Assembly: GCA_937891465.1 (NCBI GenBank)
Contig: CALAHF010000088.1
Location: 1 to 59,630, forward strand
DNA length: 59,630 bases
Origin: an uncultured Verrucomicrobiales bacterium
GTDB taxonomy: Bacteria > Verrucomicrobiota > Verrucomicrobiia > Verrucomicrobiales > DEV007
Reading direction: 5' to 3'
Notes under the pieces: model-generated
The model's database searches: none
What the model was told of the DNA's origin: nothing
The model's input: only the letters and a program-made list of their open reading frames with translations
Translations under genes and position numbers: made by a program
Shown: positions 51,208 to 59,630 of the stretch, piece after piece
How positions within the stretch are numbered: position 1 is the first letter of the stretch
How the letters are laid out: the number at the start of each line of letters is the position of its first letter

Positions 51208-52764
51208 ATGAAATTATTTGTTTCACTTTTCGCGCTGATAGGGCTCGGTTTGGTTGGCTGCTCCGATTCTGCCCCGGATGCCGCTACAGACCTGGTTGTT
51301 CCACAACCCGCGCCCGGCCCCATCTCGGCCAAGCTCGAGGGCACGGTGCTTTTTCTGGGCGATTCCATCACGCACGCGGGCCATTTCATTTCCGATATTG
51401 AAGCGGTGATCGCCGACGAAAACACAACGCTGATCAACCTCGGACTGCCGAGCGAGACCTGCACGGGGCTTTCAGAACCAGAGCATCCTTTCCCTAGACC
51501 GAATGTTCACGACCGGATCTATTCAGCTCTTGAAAAAGTAAACCCGGATCTCGTATTCGCCTGCTATGGGATGAACGACGGCATTTATTACCCGTTCAGC
51601 GAAAAGCGTTTTGCAGCCTATCAACAGGGGATCAATGGCATCATCGAAAAGGTGGAGGCGTCGGGCGCGAAGCTGATTCTGATGACGCCGCCTCCATTCG
51701 ATCCCGAGCCACTTCGGGCAAAAGGGAAACTCCTGCCCGCGGGCGCACCAAAATTCTCGTGGAAAGCGATCTACGAAAACTACGACGCCGACGTCATCGC
51801 AAAATACAGCGAATGGATTCTCGAGCAACGAGACCGCGTCGATGGCGTGATTGATTTCCGGGAGCCAGTGATCAGTTTCACAACTGAAAAGCGGAAGACG
51901 ACTCCCGATTTCACGCTTTCAAACGACGGCGTTCACGTCAATGCAGAGGGCCATAAATTATTGGCGAAAGCTATTCTGGATGCGCTGGGCTACGATGCGA
52001 AAAAGCTCGACTCAATCGATCCTGCAGTCATCGCCACGATTCACAAACGCCAGATGCTAATGCACAGTGCGTGGCTCAGTCATGTCGGCCACACGCGACC
52101 GCAAATGATCCCCGGCCTGCCTTTGGAAACTGCAAAAATCGCCGCGAAACTGATTGGCACCGAAAAACCGGTTTCGCTTTTCAATACGAGCAGCCTGAGC
52201 GGTTGGAAAGGCGACACCTCGATTTTCTCTGTTGAAGACGGCATGATCGTTGGCCGAAACGCAACGCCGGTTGCGTCGAGCACCTACCTTTTCACTGAAA
52301 AATCCTACCGCGATTTTCGGCTCATTTTTGATGTGAAGCAGACCGTCTCTCCTGAGCATTCCACGATGCACTCGGCGGTGTGCGCTCTCGGCGAACAATT
52401 CACCGACAAGGGCGACAACGAATTTGGTTTTAAAGGCCCGCTCCTGATGTTCTGCAACGACTGGGGGATCTGGGACGCGTATCGCCGCAACCGGACGGTT
52501 CCTGAAGGACACAAAGGTCAGCTCAAAATCAAAACCGAACGGGTTGGTGATTGGAACCGCTGCGAGGTTTTGGTAAAAGGCAATCGCATCCGTTTCGTTG
52601 CCAATGGAGAACTTGTTTTCGATTTCACTGACAAACCGGAGATGCTGCAGAAGTCGCCAATCGGTCTGCAAATTCACGCCAATCAAAAGCCCCAGGAATA
52701 TCGCTGGCGTGGATTGGTCCTGAGCGAAAATCCAGGCGACAAATTGGTGACTTTGGCAGAGTAA
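51208..52764 (+). CDS. Lipoprotein joining an SGNH hydrolase to a DUF1080 domain
   Basis: The lipobox LGLVGC puts the acylated Cys at residue 18. The SGNH/GDSL hydrolase domain (about 45-265) has the nucleophile block VLFLGDSITHAGHF, the Gly block INLGLPSETCTG, the Asn block CYGMNDGIYY and the catalytic Asp-His block NDGVHVNAEGHKLL. Residues about 325-510 are a DUF1080 (3-keto-glycoside hydrolase/lectin-like) domain: LFNTSSLSGWKGD, EDGMIVGRNATP, YRDFRLIFDVK and IGLQIHANQKPQEYRWRG. The combination suggests de-esterification linked to binding or cleavage of a glycoside at the cell surface. Neighbours are a sulfatase relic and other DUF1080 proteins. Confidence 0.82.
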   Translation: MKLFVSLFALIGLGLVGCSDSAPDAATDLVVPQPAPGPISAKLEGTVLFLGDSITHAGHFISDIEAVIADENTTLINLGLPSETCTGLSEPEHPFPRPNVHDRIYSALEKVNPDLVFACYGMNDGIYYPFSEKRFAAYQQGINGIIEKVEASGAKLILMTPPPFDPEPLRAKGKLLPAGAPKFSWKAIYENYDADVIAKYSEWILEQRDRVDGVIDFREPVISFTTEKRKTTPDFTLSNDGVHVNAEGHKLLAKAILDALGYDAKKLDSIDPAVIATIHKRQMLMHSAWLSHVGHTRPQMIPGLPLETAKIAAKLIGTEKPVSLFNTSSLSGWKGDTSIFSVEDGMIVGRNATPVASSTYLFTEKSYRDFRLIFDVKQTVSPEHSTMHSAVCALGEQFTDKGDNEFGFKGPLLMFCNDWGIWDAYRRNRTVPEGHKGQLKIKTERVGDWNRCEVLVKGNRIRFVANGELVFDFTDKPEMLQKSPIGLQIHANQKPQEYRWRGLVLSENPGDKLVTLAE

Positions 52765-52818
52765 AACCCTCACATTCCGCCCCCTTCCCAAGTCCCGCTT
52801 TCTGGCATAGTTTATAAG

Positions 52819-55800
52819 ATGCCGTCGGTTTCAACTCGCGTTTCTGCGATTGTCAGAACTTTTTCCCTGCTAAGCGCATTGGCAGTTAGCGGCATTGTTT
52901 TCTCGCAGGAAAATAAGGCTGAGGCGGCTCCTGAATTCGATTTTGGTCGGGGAATTTACAATACGGCAAAAGCAAAACTCGTTGTCGCTTCGTCGGATGA
53001 TTCCGCAGGCAAGAATTGGGCTGCCAACGCGACCGACGGCAAATCTTCGACTAAGTGGCTCTCTAAGCCTGACGCCGAGTTCCCGCAATGGCTGCGGATG
53101 AATGTGAAGCGTGAATTAGACGCCAAAGCCGTTGTCATCCAATGGGATACCGACATTCCTCAGCAGTATAAAATCGAAGCGTCCACCGATGGAATCGAGT
53201 GGGACGAAATTCTCGACGCCACTGGAAATGACGAAGGTGTCCTCGTGGTGCGTCACGAGGTCGATACCAAATCCACTCAGTATTTTCGGCTGACAATCAC
53301 CAGTTCGCATGGTGAGAACGCGGCCGGTTTGCGAGAATGGGCTATTTACGAAGATCCCAAACGAATTCCTAAAGCGGTCCAAGATGCCGCTAAAGGGATT
53401 ATTCCCAAACCAAAGCCGGAGCCAAAGCCGGGTCCCGAGAAAATGACCAAAATGGAGCCGAAGCCGCCGGTTCCCGATCCTATGCCTGAGGCGAATCCGA
53501 AGCTCGGGCCTGTTCCTGTCAAAAAGCCGAAGTCCGGCCCACGCCCTGCCCCTTCATCAAAAATCGTGACTCGAAAACTGGCCTCCCCGGATACGGACGA
53601 TCCGCTACTGGCCTCTGTTTGCGTTCCTGAGGGCTACTACGCAACGATTTTTGCGCGTCCGCCGCTGGTGTGTTATCCGACGTTTGTGAAAGCTGCACCG
53701 ACGGGTGAAGTGTTTGTTTCCTCAGATAAAAATGGATCGCTCGGCCGCGAAGCAAAGCGTGGGAAAGTCCAAAAACTCGTTGATTCTGATGGCGACGGCG
53801 TCGCTGACGAGTTCCACGATTTCATTCCCGATCTCGATTCGCCGCGTGGTCTCGAATGGGATGGCGAATGGCTTTATGTCCTTCATCCTCCGTTTTTAAC
53901 CGCTTATCGCGACACTAATGCAGACAACGTCGCTGACGAAAATCGACGTCTCATCACCAATTTGGGATTTGGGTTTCGCGACCGCGCGACCGATCACACC
54001 GCAAATGGAATCACCCTCGGAATCGACGGGTGGCTCTACATTGCCGTCGGCGATTTGGGAATCTACAAAGCTGTGGGCGCGGACGAAACCACACTGAGCC
54101 ATCGCGGCGGGTGCGTCGTGCGGGTTCGTCCTGACGGTTCGGGGCTTCACGTTTTCTCACATGGCGTTCGCAACATTTACGACCTTGCCGTTTCCCCGCG
54201 ACTCGACGTTTTTGCGCGGGGAAATTCCAATGACGGCGGAGGCTGGGGTGTTCGTTTTCATCATTTCACAGGGTTGGAGAACCACGGCTATCCCGCGCTT
54301 TTCCGTCATTTCCCACGCGATGCGGTAGCTCCACTTTCGGAATTAAAAACCGGCTCAGGAACCGGCGCTGCATGGCTGGATGAACCCGGCTTTCCTGAAT
54401 CAGAAACTAATGTGCCTCTCACGGCGGATTGGGAACGCGGCATGATTTATCGCCACGAAATCGAAGCGCATGGCGCCTCGTTTGTCGAAAAAGCCCAACA
54501 TGAATTTATAGGCATCCCCAAGCCAACCGATATCGAAATCGCTACTTCGGGGCAATTGCTTGTGTCCAGCTGGACGGGTGGAGATTTCAAATATGATAGT
54601 GAAGCCGTCGGGTTCATCGCCCAAATCACGCCTCCGAAATGGAAGCAGCCCGACGTTCCAAAATTCAAACAGATGACGAACAGCGAGTTGATTGCGCTAT
54701 TCCACTCTGACAGTCATCTCACTCGGCTCCATGCCCAGCAGGAGCTGTTGCGCCGCGACACTGAAACCGTGGCCGATCTGAAAAAGGCTTTTGACGAAGC
54801 AACAGGGTCTGCTCAACAAACAAACCCTATTGCTTCGTTCCCGGCACTTTTTGCCATTGCCCAGATGAAAGAGGATGCAGCGTTCACCGAGCTACTCAGC
54901 ATCGCAAAATCCGCCAAAATGCCCGCCCGGGCCGCCGCGTTCCGGGCGTTAGGAGATCGTAAAAAGACAACTGACAACGCAATTTTCAACGTGCTGCCGA
55001 ATGTCACCGATCCTGTTTTGATCCGTGAAATCATCGTGGCGATCGACCGCACTCGGACGCGCGAATCAGATCTCGTTCGCGGAATCTTAAAGCACACCGC
55101 GAATCGTGATCCGCTGATTTCTCACACTGCCGTGGAAGCGCTTGTTTCACTCGATGCGCAACGCACCAGCCTGAGCGTGTTGGATGACCCAGCAAGATCC
55201 AGTCAATGGCCCGGCGCTCTTCGAGCCCTCTCACGTCTGCATTCGATGAGCGTTGTCTACGGCCTGAAAACGCGGATTGAAACGACCACGTCATCGACCA
55301 TCAAGCGCGGCGGTTTGCGTTCTCTCGCTCGCCTTTACCATCGTGAAGGCACCTGGAGCGGCGAAAGTTGGGGCAATCGACCTGATGTAACCGGCCCGCA
55401 TTTCAATCGTGAACCGTGGGGCGGGAGCTCCACAATCGGCGACTATTTGCAGTCCGTTACCAAAGGGAAATCAGCTCACAAAGATCTCGTCGTCGCTGAA
55501 ATGGGACGGAATCACATCCAGCTCGACAATTTGAGCTCGCTTCTGAAACTCCTGATCGACAAACGAGAGATGGAAGAAACGGCAGTGAACCTAATTCTCG
55601 AGCGCTCCGAACCGCCGCCGGAATCACTGCCCTTTCTGACGTTCATTGCGTCAGCTACGAATTACGATGGCGAAATGCGTCTGAAGGCGGCGCTTTCATT
55701 AGCAAAATCTAAAGACGCAATGGCTCTCGATATGGCAATGGAAACCGCTGCCGTTGACGATAAAATCAATGCATCGGCTGCGACTAAAAAGAAGCTGTGG

Positions 55801-56022
55801 GATTCTCTGGTCAACAACTCCAGCCTTGAAAATAGGTATTCGGCCCTGATCGAACATGGTTTCTCGCCGAACGAATCGCTCGCGAAATTTTCATGGCGAG
55901 TTCTTGCTGAATGGCACAAAGGCGACGGCTGCAGCCCGAACATGAAAGCTCAGATCAAAGACGCCTTCGCACGCGCGAAAGCAGATTCAAAAATAGCTGC
56001 GCGATTGCCAGATGGCGTTTGA
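52819..56022 (+). CDS. Large exported F5/8C, propeller and HEAT-repeat protein
   Basis: A signal peptide (FSLLSALAVSGIVFSQ) is followed by a discoidin-like F5/8 type C domain (about 45-185; SSDDSAGKNWAANATDGKSS, KIEASTDGIEWDEIL, YFRLTITSS). A Pro/Lys-rich linker (195-250) leads to an NHL/sorbosone-dehydrogenase-like propeller of the planctomycete-verrucomicrobial DUF7133 type (CVPEGYYATIFARPP, DSDGDGVADEFHDF, GLEWDGEWLYVLHPP, HANGITLG-like TANGITLGIDGWLY). HEAT-like helical repeats run from about 620 to 1060. The usual C-terminal haem CxxCH domain is absent. A palindromic repeat is inserted in frame at residues 660-673. Such proteins are believed to take part in carbohydrate binding or oxidation. 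Function inferred only. Confidence 0.8.
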   Translation: MPSVSTRVSAIVRTFSLLSALAVSGIVFSQENKAEAAPEFDFGRGIYNTAKAKLVVASSDDSAGKNWAANATDGKSSTKWLSKPDAEFPQWLRMNVKRELDAKAVVIQWDTDIPQQYKIEASTDGIEWDEILDATGNDEGVLVVRHEVDTKSTQYFRLTITSSHGENAAGLREWAIYEDPKRIPKAVQDAAKGIIPKPKPEPKPGPEKMTKMEPKPPVPDPMPEANPKLGPVPVKKPKSGPRPAPSSKIVTRKLASPDTDDPLLASVCVPEGYYATIFARPPLVCYPTFVKAAPTGEVFVSSDKNGSLGREAKRGKVQKLVDSDGDGVADEFHDFIPDLDSPRGLEWDGEWLYVLHPPFLTAYRDTNADNVADENRRLITNLGFGFRDRATDHTANGITLGIDGWLYIAVGDLGIYKAVGADETTLSHRGGCVVRVRPDGSGLHVFSHGVRNIYDLAVSPRLDVFARGNSNDGGGWGVRFHHFTGLENHGYPALFRHFPRDAVAPLSELKTGSGTGAAWLDEPGFPESETNVPLTADWERGMIYRHEIEAHGASFVEKAQHEFIGIPKPTDIEIATSGQLLVSSWTGGDFKYDSEAVGFIAQITPPKWKQPDVPKFKQMTNSELIALFHSDSHLTRLHAQQELLRRDTETVADLKKAFDEATGSAQQTNPIASFPALFAIAQMKEDAAFTELLSIAKSAKMPARAAAFRALGDRKKTTDNAIFNVLPNVTDPVLIREIIVAIDRTRTRESDLVRGILKHTANRDPLISHTAVEALVSLDAQRTSLSVLDDPARSSQWPGALRALSRLHSMSVVYGLKTRIETTTSSTIKRGGLRSLARLYHREGTWSGESWGNRPDVTGPHFNREPWGGSSTIGDYLQSVTKGKSAHKDLVVAEMGRNHIQLDNLSSLLKLLIDKREMEETAVNLILERSEPPPESLPFLTFIASATNYDGEMRLKAALSLAKSKDAMALDMAMETAAVDDKINASAATKKKLWDSLVNNSSLENRYSALIEHGFSPNESLAKFSWRVLAEWHKGDGCSPNMKAQIKDAFARAKADSKIAARLPDGV
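54796..54837. repeat. Dispersed palindromic repeat, copy 12, in frame inside a gene
   Basis: GAAGCAACAGGGT and ACCCTATTGCTTC are 13-base arms with one mismatch around CTGCTCAACAAACAA. The 42 bases add exactly 14 codons (EATGSAQQTNPIAS) between helices of the HEAT region without breaking the frame. Confidence 0.8.
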
Positions 56023-56031
56023 TCGGACTGA

Positions 56032-57357
56032 TCACGCGATATCTAACGCGCCACCTTCACAATACTTCGCTGTGCCGAAGGTTTCCATCTGATGCCCCAT
56101 TTCGTGAGCAATCTTGAGCCACAGCCGATTGTGCTCAGCCTTGTCCAGCTTCTGATACGTGCCGCCTTTCAAACCGTGCGACTTTTGACCACCAATGAGA
56201 AGGAACGGAATGTCTTCAAGCGAATGACTATTGCCTTTGCCTAGCTCGTTCAGCCATACGACGAGTGTGTTATCGAGCATCACACCATCGCCGCCGGGCT
56301 CAGGAGTCTCGGCGAGTTTTTTGGTCAAATAAGCGACTTCACCAGCGAACCACTCGTTGATTTTGGTGAGCTTTTCGACAGCCTCTGCATTCTTGTCAGG
56401 CTCGTGAGAAAGCCCGTGGTGGCCTTCTTTAATCCCGAGCCATTCCATGCGGGCCTGCCCCACTGAACGCATGTATTGCAATGATCCAATGCGCGTCATG
56501 TCATTCGCCATCGCATTGACCATCAGATCGATTTGCATCCGGCTGATCACGGGCGTATTGGCATTAACGAGCTCGACGTTGGGATCGATTTCTGGAACGG
56601 CGTGAGCCAGTTCGGCATCTCCTTTGTCTTCGCGCTTCAATTCGGTCTCCATTTCGCGAACCAGCGTGAGATGTTGATCTAACAACACTTTGTCCTCCGC
56701 CCCGAGGTTTTTCGAAACGCGCTGCAAGTCTTCACGAACCACATCGATAATGCTGACGAGCGATTCCTTATCCTTCATCTTGCCATACAATTTGCCCAGC
56801 ATTTGCTCGGGATCGATCACGGGCGCTACCGGCTGATTTGGCCCCGCATAACTCATCCGCGTCCACGGGTCCGCCCGGTTAGGAACCGCCACACCAAATT
56901 CAAGCGATCCAAATCGCGTTTTGGTTGCTTCGTTTTTCTGGAAAAAATTGCGCATTTCCTGATCAATCGAAATCCCACTGGCCCACCCCGCCGGGCTATC
57001 AGAGCCGCCCTGAATATTTCCCGGGAACAACTCGGTCCCCGTGAGCAAACAACTCATGCCCCGCATGTGACGGTCGCCATCGCCTTTCACCTTGTTCCAC
57101 ACACCACGGAGAATCGTTAGCCGATCCTGATACGGTTCGAGCGGTTTTAGAATTCGTTTCAGTTGAAAACTCCCGTCTTCCTTTCCATGCGGCCAGAACT
57201 CGGGGGGAACCGTTCCATTTGGCGAAAAAAGCACGATCAACCGCTGTTTAGGCGCGCCAGAAGCGGCAAGCGCCTGAATACCCGGCAGTCCAGACAAAAA
57301 GGGAGCTGCTGCAGCGGAAACACCAAGGTTTCGGATGAATTGACGGCGAGATTTCAT
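56032..57357 (-). CDS. DUF1552 protein, Tat-exported
   Basis: The N-terminus MKSRRQFIRNLGVSAAAA is a twin-arginine signal. The 441-residue body is a typical DUF1552: LIVLFSPNGTVPPEFWP, GKEDGSFQLKRILKPLEPY, LRGVWNKVKGDGDRHMRG, DQHLTLVREMETELKRE, and LDNTLVVWLNELGKGNSHS with IPFLLIGGQ. DUF1552 genes usually stand next to a DUF1592/DUF1588 cytochrome gene in Planctomycetes and Verrucomicrobia; here that partner is missing, and the convergent neighbour ends ten bases away. Exported and folded before transport, so possibly cofactor or metal bound. The function of the family is unknown. Confidence 0.88.
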   Translation of the reverse strand: MKSRRQFIRNLGVSAAAAPFLSGLPGIQALAASGAPKQRLIVLFSPNGTVPPEFWPHGKEDGSFQLKRILKPLEPYQDRLTILRGVWNKVKGDGDRHMRGMSCLLTGTELFPGNIQGGSDSPAGWASGISIDQEMRNFFQKNEATKTRFGSLEFGVAVPNRADPWTRMSYAGPNQPVAPVIDPEQMLGKLYGKMKDKESLVSIIDVVREDLQRVSKNLGAEDKVLLDQHLTLVREMETELKREDKGDAELAHAVPEIDPNVELVNANTPVISRMQIDLMVNAMANDMTRIGSLQYMRSVGQARMEWLGIKEGHHGLSHEPDKNAEAVEKLTKINEWFAGEVAYLTKKLAETPEPGGDGVMLDNTLVVWLNELGKGNSHSLEDIPFLLIGGQKSHGLKGGTYQKLDKAEHNRLWLKIAHEMGHQMETFGTAKYCEGGALDIA

Positions 57358-57477
57358 GATGTTTAAACTGACGCAAAAATCGCACCAAATGCAATTGGCG
57401 TAAATTAGCCACTCTGAGCCTCCATCCGCGAAAGCGTCATTGCCAGTTTTGATCCAGCAGCTCAGACTGATGTCACA

Positions 57478-58929
57478 ATGAAACGGATCACCCTATTTCA
57501 CACAGCCGTCGCCCTGTTTGCCTTTGCGGGACTTGTCACTGCAGGACATGCTCAGGATAAAAAACCTAAAAAGGCAGACCCTCGCAAAGTCGAAGGCGCT
57601 GAATCGATGGCTCGAATCGATGCGATTGAAAGTTGGTCGGACCTCTTCAATGGCAAAGACCTGACTGGATGGATTGGTGACACCAAAATGTATGTCGTCG
57701 AAGACGGCGTTTTGGTTTGTCAAAAAGGAGCCAAAAACCTGATTTCTGAAAAGGAATATTCCGATTTCGTTCTGCAATTTGAATTCAAGCTCAACGAAAG
57801 CGGCAACAATGGCATCGGCATTCGTGTCCCCAAAGACGGCCACGCGGCCTCCGGCGGAATGGAAATCCAAGTGCTCGATCATCGCGGCACGAAATACAAT
57901 CACAAAACAGATGAAGGAAAAACGCTGACCTGGCTGAAGCCCTGGCAGGTTCACGGTTCAATCTACGGCATTATGCCAGCAGCGACCGGTTACCTGAAGC
58001 CACTCGACCAATGGAATCAGCAGACCATCATTTGCATCGAAGATCACATCAAAGTCATCCTGAACGGAGCCGTCATTGTCGACGTATTTCTCGAAGACGT
58101 CACTCCAGTCGATGGCAAGCCTCACCCTGGTATGCTCAACAAATCCGGCCACATCACGCTCGCCGGTCATAGCGATCGGATGGAGTTCAAAAACCTTAAA
58201 GTCGCTGAATATACTCCGAGCCCGACGAAAGCGGCATCCGATGCGGACAACACACCGCCAGCAGGTTTTAAAGCGATGTTCAACGGCAAAGACCTCACCG
58301 GTTGGAAAGGCCTCGCCCACAAAAACGCCAATGAACGTATGGCTTTGAAAGGCGCCGCGCTGGCCGAAGCCCAGAAAACGGCCGACAAGAACATGAACGA
58401 GCACTGGAGCGTGGTCGAGGGCATTCTCACCTACGACGGAAAAGGCATGAGCCTCTGCACCGACAAGGACTACGGCGATTTCGAATTCTATTGCGACTGG
58501 AAAATCCCACCCGGCGCAGACAGCGGCATCTACTTGCGCGGCACGCCACAAGTTCAAATTTGGGACCCGTGGGATCCGCGCACCAAAGACAAATCTATTC
58601 CGGCAACGTCTGAAGATTGGGTGACGGCCTACAAAAACGGACGCAATTTGGGTTCCGGCGGTCTGTGGAACAACAAGCGCACTCGCAATGCCCCGCTGGT
58701 TTTGGCAGATAAAAAACCAGGTGAGTGGAACACTTTTCTCATCCGCATGGTAGGAAACAAAGTCACCATTTGGCTGAACGACAAACTCATCGTCAATCGC
58801 ACCGAGCTGGAAAACTACTGGGACAAAACGGGGACGGTTCCTCTGCCCCGCGCCGATCAGATCGAGCTTCAGCATCACGGCAGCGAGCTGTTTTTCAAAA
58901 ACATGTATATCCGCGATCTGCCTTATTAA
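57478..58929 (+). CDS. Exported double DUF1080 protein
   Basis: A signal peptide (LFHTAVALFAFAGLVTAGHAQ) is followed by two DUF1080 domains: residues about 50-250 (WSDLFNGKDLTGWIGD, DFVLQFEFKLNESGNNGIGI, GMEIQVLDH) and about 262-483 (FKAMFNGKDLTGWKGLAH, DFEFYCDWKIPPGADSGIYL, GTPQVQIWDPWDP, MVGNKVTIWLNDKLIV). Each has the concanavalin-like jelly roll of family DUF1080, some members of which act on 3-keto-glycosides. The second domain carries the fuller conserved set; the first is shorter. It fits the SGNH-DUF1080 lipoprotein and sulfatases nearby as part of sugar degradation in the periplasm. Confidence 0.88.
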   Translation: MKRITLFHTAVALFAFAGLVTAGHAQDKKPKKADPRKVEGAESMARIDAIESWSDLFNGKDLTGWIGDTKMYVVEDGVLVCQKGAKNLISEKEYSDFVLQFEFKLNESGNNGIGIRVPKDGHAASGGMEIQVLDHRGTKYNHKTDEGKTLTWLKPWQVHGSIYGIMPAATGYLKPLDQWNQQTIICIEDHIKVILNGAVIVDVFLEDVTPVDGKPHPGMLNKSGHITLAGHSDRMEFKNLKVAEYTPSPTKAASDADNTPPAGFKAMFNGKDLTGWKGLAHKNANERMALKGAALAEAQKTADKNMNEHWSVVEGILTYDGKGMSLCTDKDYGDFEFYCDWKIPPGADSGIYLRGTPQVQIWDPWDPRTKDKSIPATSEDWVTAYKNGRNLGSGGLWNNKRTRNAPLVLADKKPGEWNTFLIRMVGNKVTIWLNDKLIVNRTELENYWDKTGTVPLPRADQIELQHHGSELFFKNMYIRDLPY

Positions 58930-58932
58930 AGA

Positions 58933-58953
58933 AGTCAGGAGTCAGGAGTCAGG
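58933..58953. repeat. Three tandem AGTCAGG heptamers
   Basis: AGTCAGG occurs three times without a gap directly after the DUF1080 stop codon. It is a simple slippage-prone repeat in a 159-base gap that otherwise shows an AT-rich stretch before the last gene. Confidence 0.8.
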
Positions 58954-59088
58954 TAGTAGCAAATTTCGATAATCGGATTTAAACTTCAAAATTTACCTTT
59001 TAAAATTTAAGATTCCAAAGCATCGCATCGCCATTCCCTGCGGTTAACCTGAAATTTGTTCTCCTAACTCCTTCCCTTTTCGACGACC

Positions 59089-59601
59089 ATGAACCTCATC
59101 GCCACCATCATCGGCCCCGACCGCCCCGGGCTTGTCGAATCGCTCTCCGAAACAGTTTCTCAACACGGCGGGAACTGGACCGAAAGCCGGATGGCACGCC
59201 TCTCAGGTCATTTTGCGGGGATGGTTCAAATCGAGATCGGACGCAATGCTGTTGAAGCACTGACAGCCGATCTCGCCGCGCTTTCTGGAAGTGGTCTCAC
59301 CGTTTCCGTTGTAGCAGACGACACAGAAACCATCGATTCGGAGGGCTTAAATAACTGGACGCTGCAACTCGTAGGGCAGGATCGATCTGGTATCGTTAGT
59401 CAGGTTTCCAGCGTCATCGCGGGGCATGGACTCAATGTCGAATCGCTCGAAACGGAACGTGAAAGCGCCCCGATGTCTGGAGAAATGCTATTCAAAGCGA
59501 CCGCGACGTTGTCCGGCACTGATGATTCCAGCCTTGATGAATTGCGTCAATCCCTCGAAGCCATTGCGCAGGATTTGATGGTCGAGATTGCGTTGGATTG
59601 A
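59089..59601 (+). CDS. Double ACT-domain protein (GcvR-like)
   Basis: The 170-residue protein consists of two ACT domains: MNLIATIIGPDRPGLVESLS with HGGNWTESRMARLSGHFAGM, and LQLVGQDRSGIVSQVSSVIA with HGLNVESLETERESAPMSG. Both carry the D/G-R-x-G-I/L-V turn that binds amino acids. The layout equals that of the glycine cleavage repressor GcvR, which acts by protein contact rather than DNA binding. The target is uncertain outside gamma-proteobacteria. ATG 59089 is the family start. A GA microsatellite follows the stop. Confidence 0.85.
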   Translation: MNLIATIIGPDRPGLVESLSETVSQHGGNWTESRMARLSGHFAGMVQIEIGRNAVEALTADLAALSGSGLTVSVVADDTETIDSEGLNNWTLQLVGQDRSGIVSQVSSVIAGHGLNVESLETERESAPMSGEMLFKATATLSGTDDSSLDELRQSLEAIAQDLMVEIALD

Positions 59602-59607
59602 GTGGCG

Positions 59608-59630
59608 GAGAGAGAGAGAGAGAGAGAGAG
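59608..59630. repeat. GA dinucleotide run at the window end
   Basis: At least eleven GA units run to the last base. It may be a genuine microsatellite or a low-complexity contig end; the window stops inside it. Confidence 0.8.

Noticed and set aside
57958-58878. A 306-codon minus-strand open frame opposite the DUF1080 gene
   Set aside because: The plus strand encodes two clear DUF1080 domains; the antisense frame has no motif.

Overview
The window looks like chromosomal DNA of a free-living, Gram-negative member of the Verrucomicrobiota, perhaps a marine, pigmented relative of Rubritalea. Evidence: DUF1080 and DUF1552 proteins, sulfatases, FG-GAP and SHD1 proteins, a Tricorn-like protease, a GreA/GreB C-terminal-like protein and a FecR relic (all typical of the Planctomycetes-Verrucomicrobia group), many exported proteins, an autotransporter and OmpH. 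The C30-carotenoid operon is the main reason for naming Rubritalea; the exact taxon is inference.

Layout. 1-3842 looks like the end of a genomic island facing the 3' end of a tRNA-Ser(GGA) gene (3843-3932). It holds a T5orf172/membrane gene and an SHD1 gene bracketed by a 54-bp direct repeat, then a gene (1465-3144) with a signal peptide, a nearly intact eukaryote-like ubiquitin (63 of 76 residues as in human ubiquitin by my alignment) and a C-terminal autotransporter barrel. Its stop codon lies against a truncated hsdR. 4148-7712 holds a small outer-membrane protein, a decayed repeat protein and an exported isomerase/dehydrogenase pair. 7993-11391 is a giant AsmA-like protein. 11594-16314 is a tight operon closely resembling staphylococcal crtN, crtP, crtQ and crtO, pointing to a glycosylated, acylated C30 carotenoic acid. 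16340-25976 carries a FecR relic, a VOC/FG-GAP pair, a type III polyketide synthase, an aldo/keto reductase, a broken Old Yellow Enzyme, NlpC/P60, leucine-rich-repeat and DUF4190 proteins. 26240-30116 has two paralogous glycosyltransferases and a sulfatase. 30131-36053 has PAS, membrane, OmpH, cytochrome c peroxidase (interrupted), Gre-like and lipoprotein genes. 36054-44181 runs from Tricorn through a broken penicillin-binding protein to miaA and aroB. 44427-59630 has E1-beta, small membrane genes, an aldo/keto reductase, a SASA esterase, cysteine desulfurase, a broken sulfatase and a catabolic group of SGNH-DUF1080, F5/8-propeller-HEAT, DUF1552 and double DUF1080 proteins, ending with an ACT-domain regulator and a GA microsatellite.

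Two patterns cut across the window. First, a dispersed 40-50 bp palindromic repeat (arms CAAYAGGGT and ACCCTRTTG around a TTCGATGAA core) occurs at least twelve times from 7.8 to 54.8 kb, mostly between genes, but also at gene ends (crtO, second glycosyltransferase), next to start codons and once in frame inside a coding sequence. Second, at least seven genes carry in-frame stops, frameshifts or internal deletions and one is truncated. This means either real decay or base-level sequence error; raw reads would decide.

The strongest candidate for something undescribed is the exported ubiquitin-autotransporter, with its predicted leaderless promoter and its position in a scarred restriction locus beside a tRNA gene.
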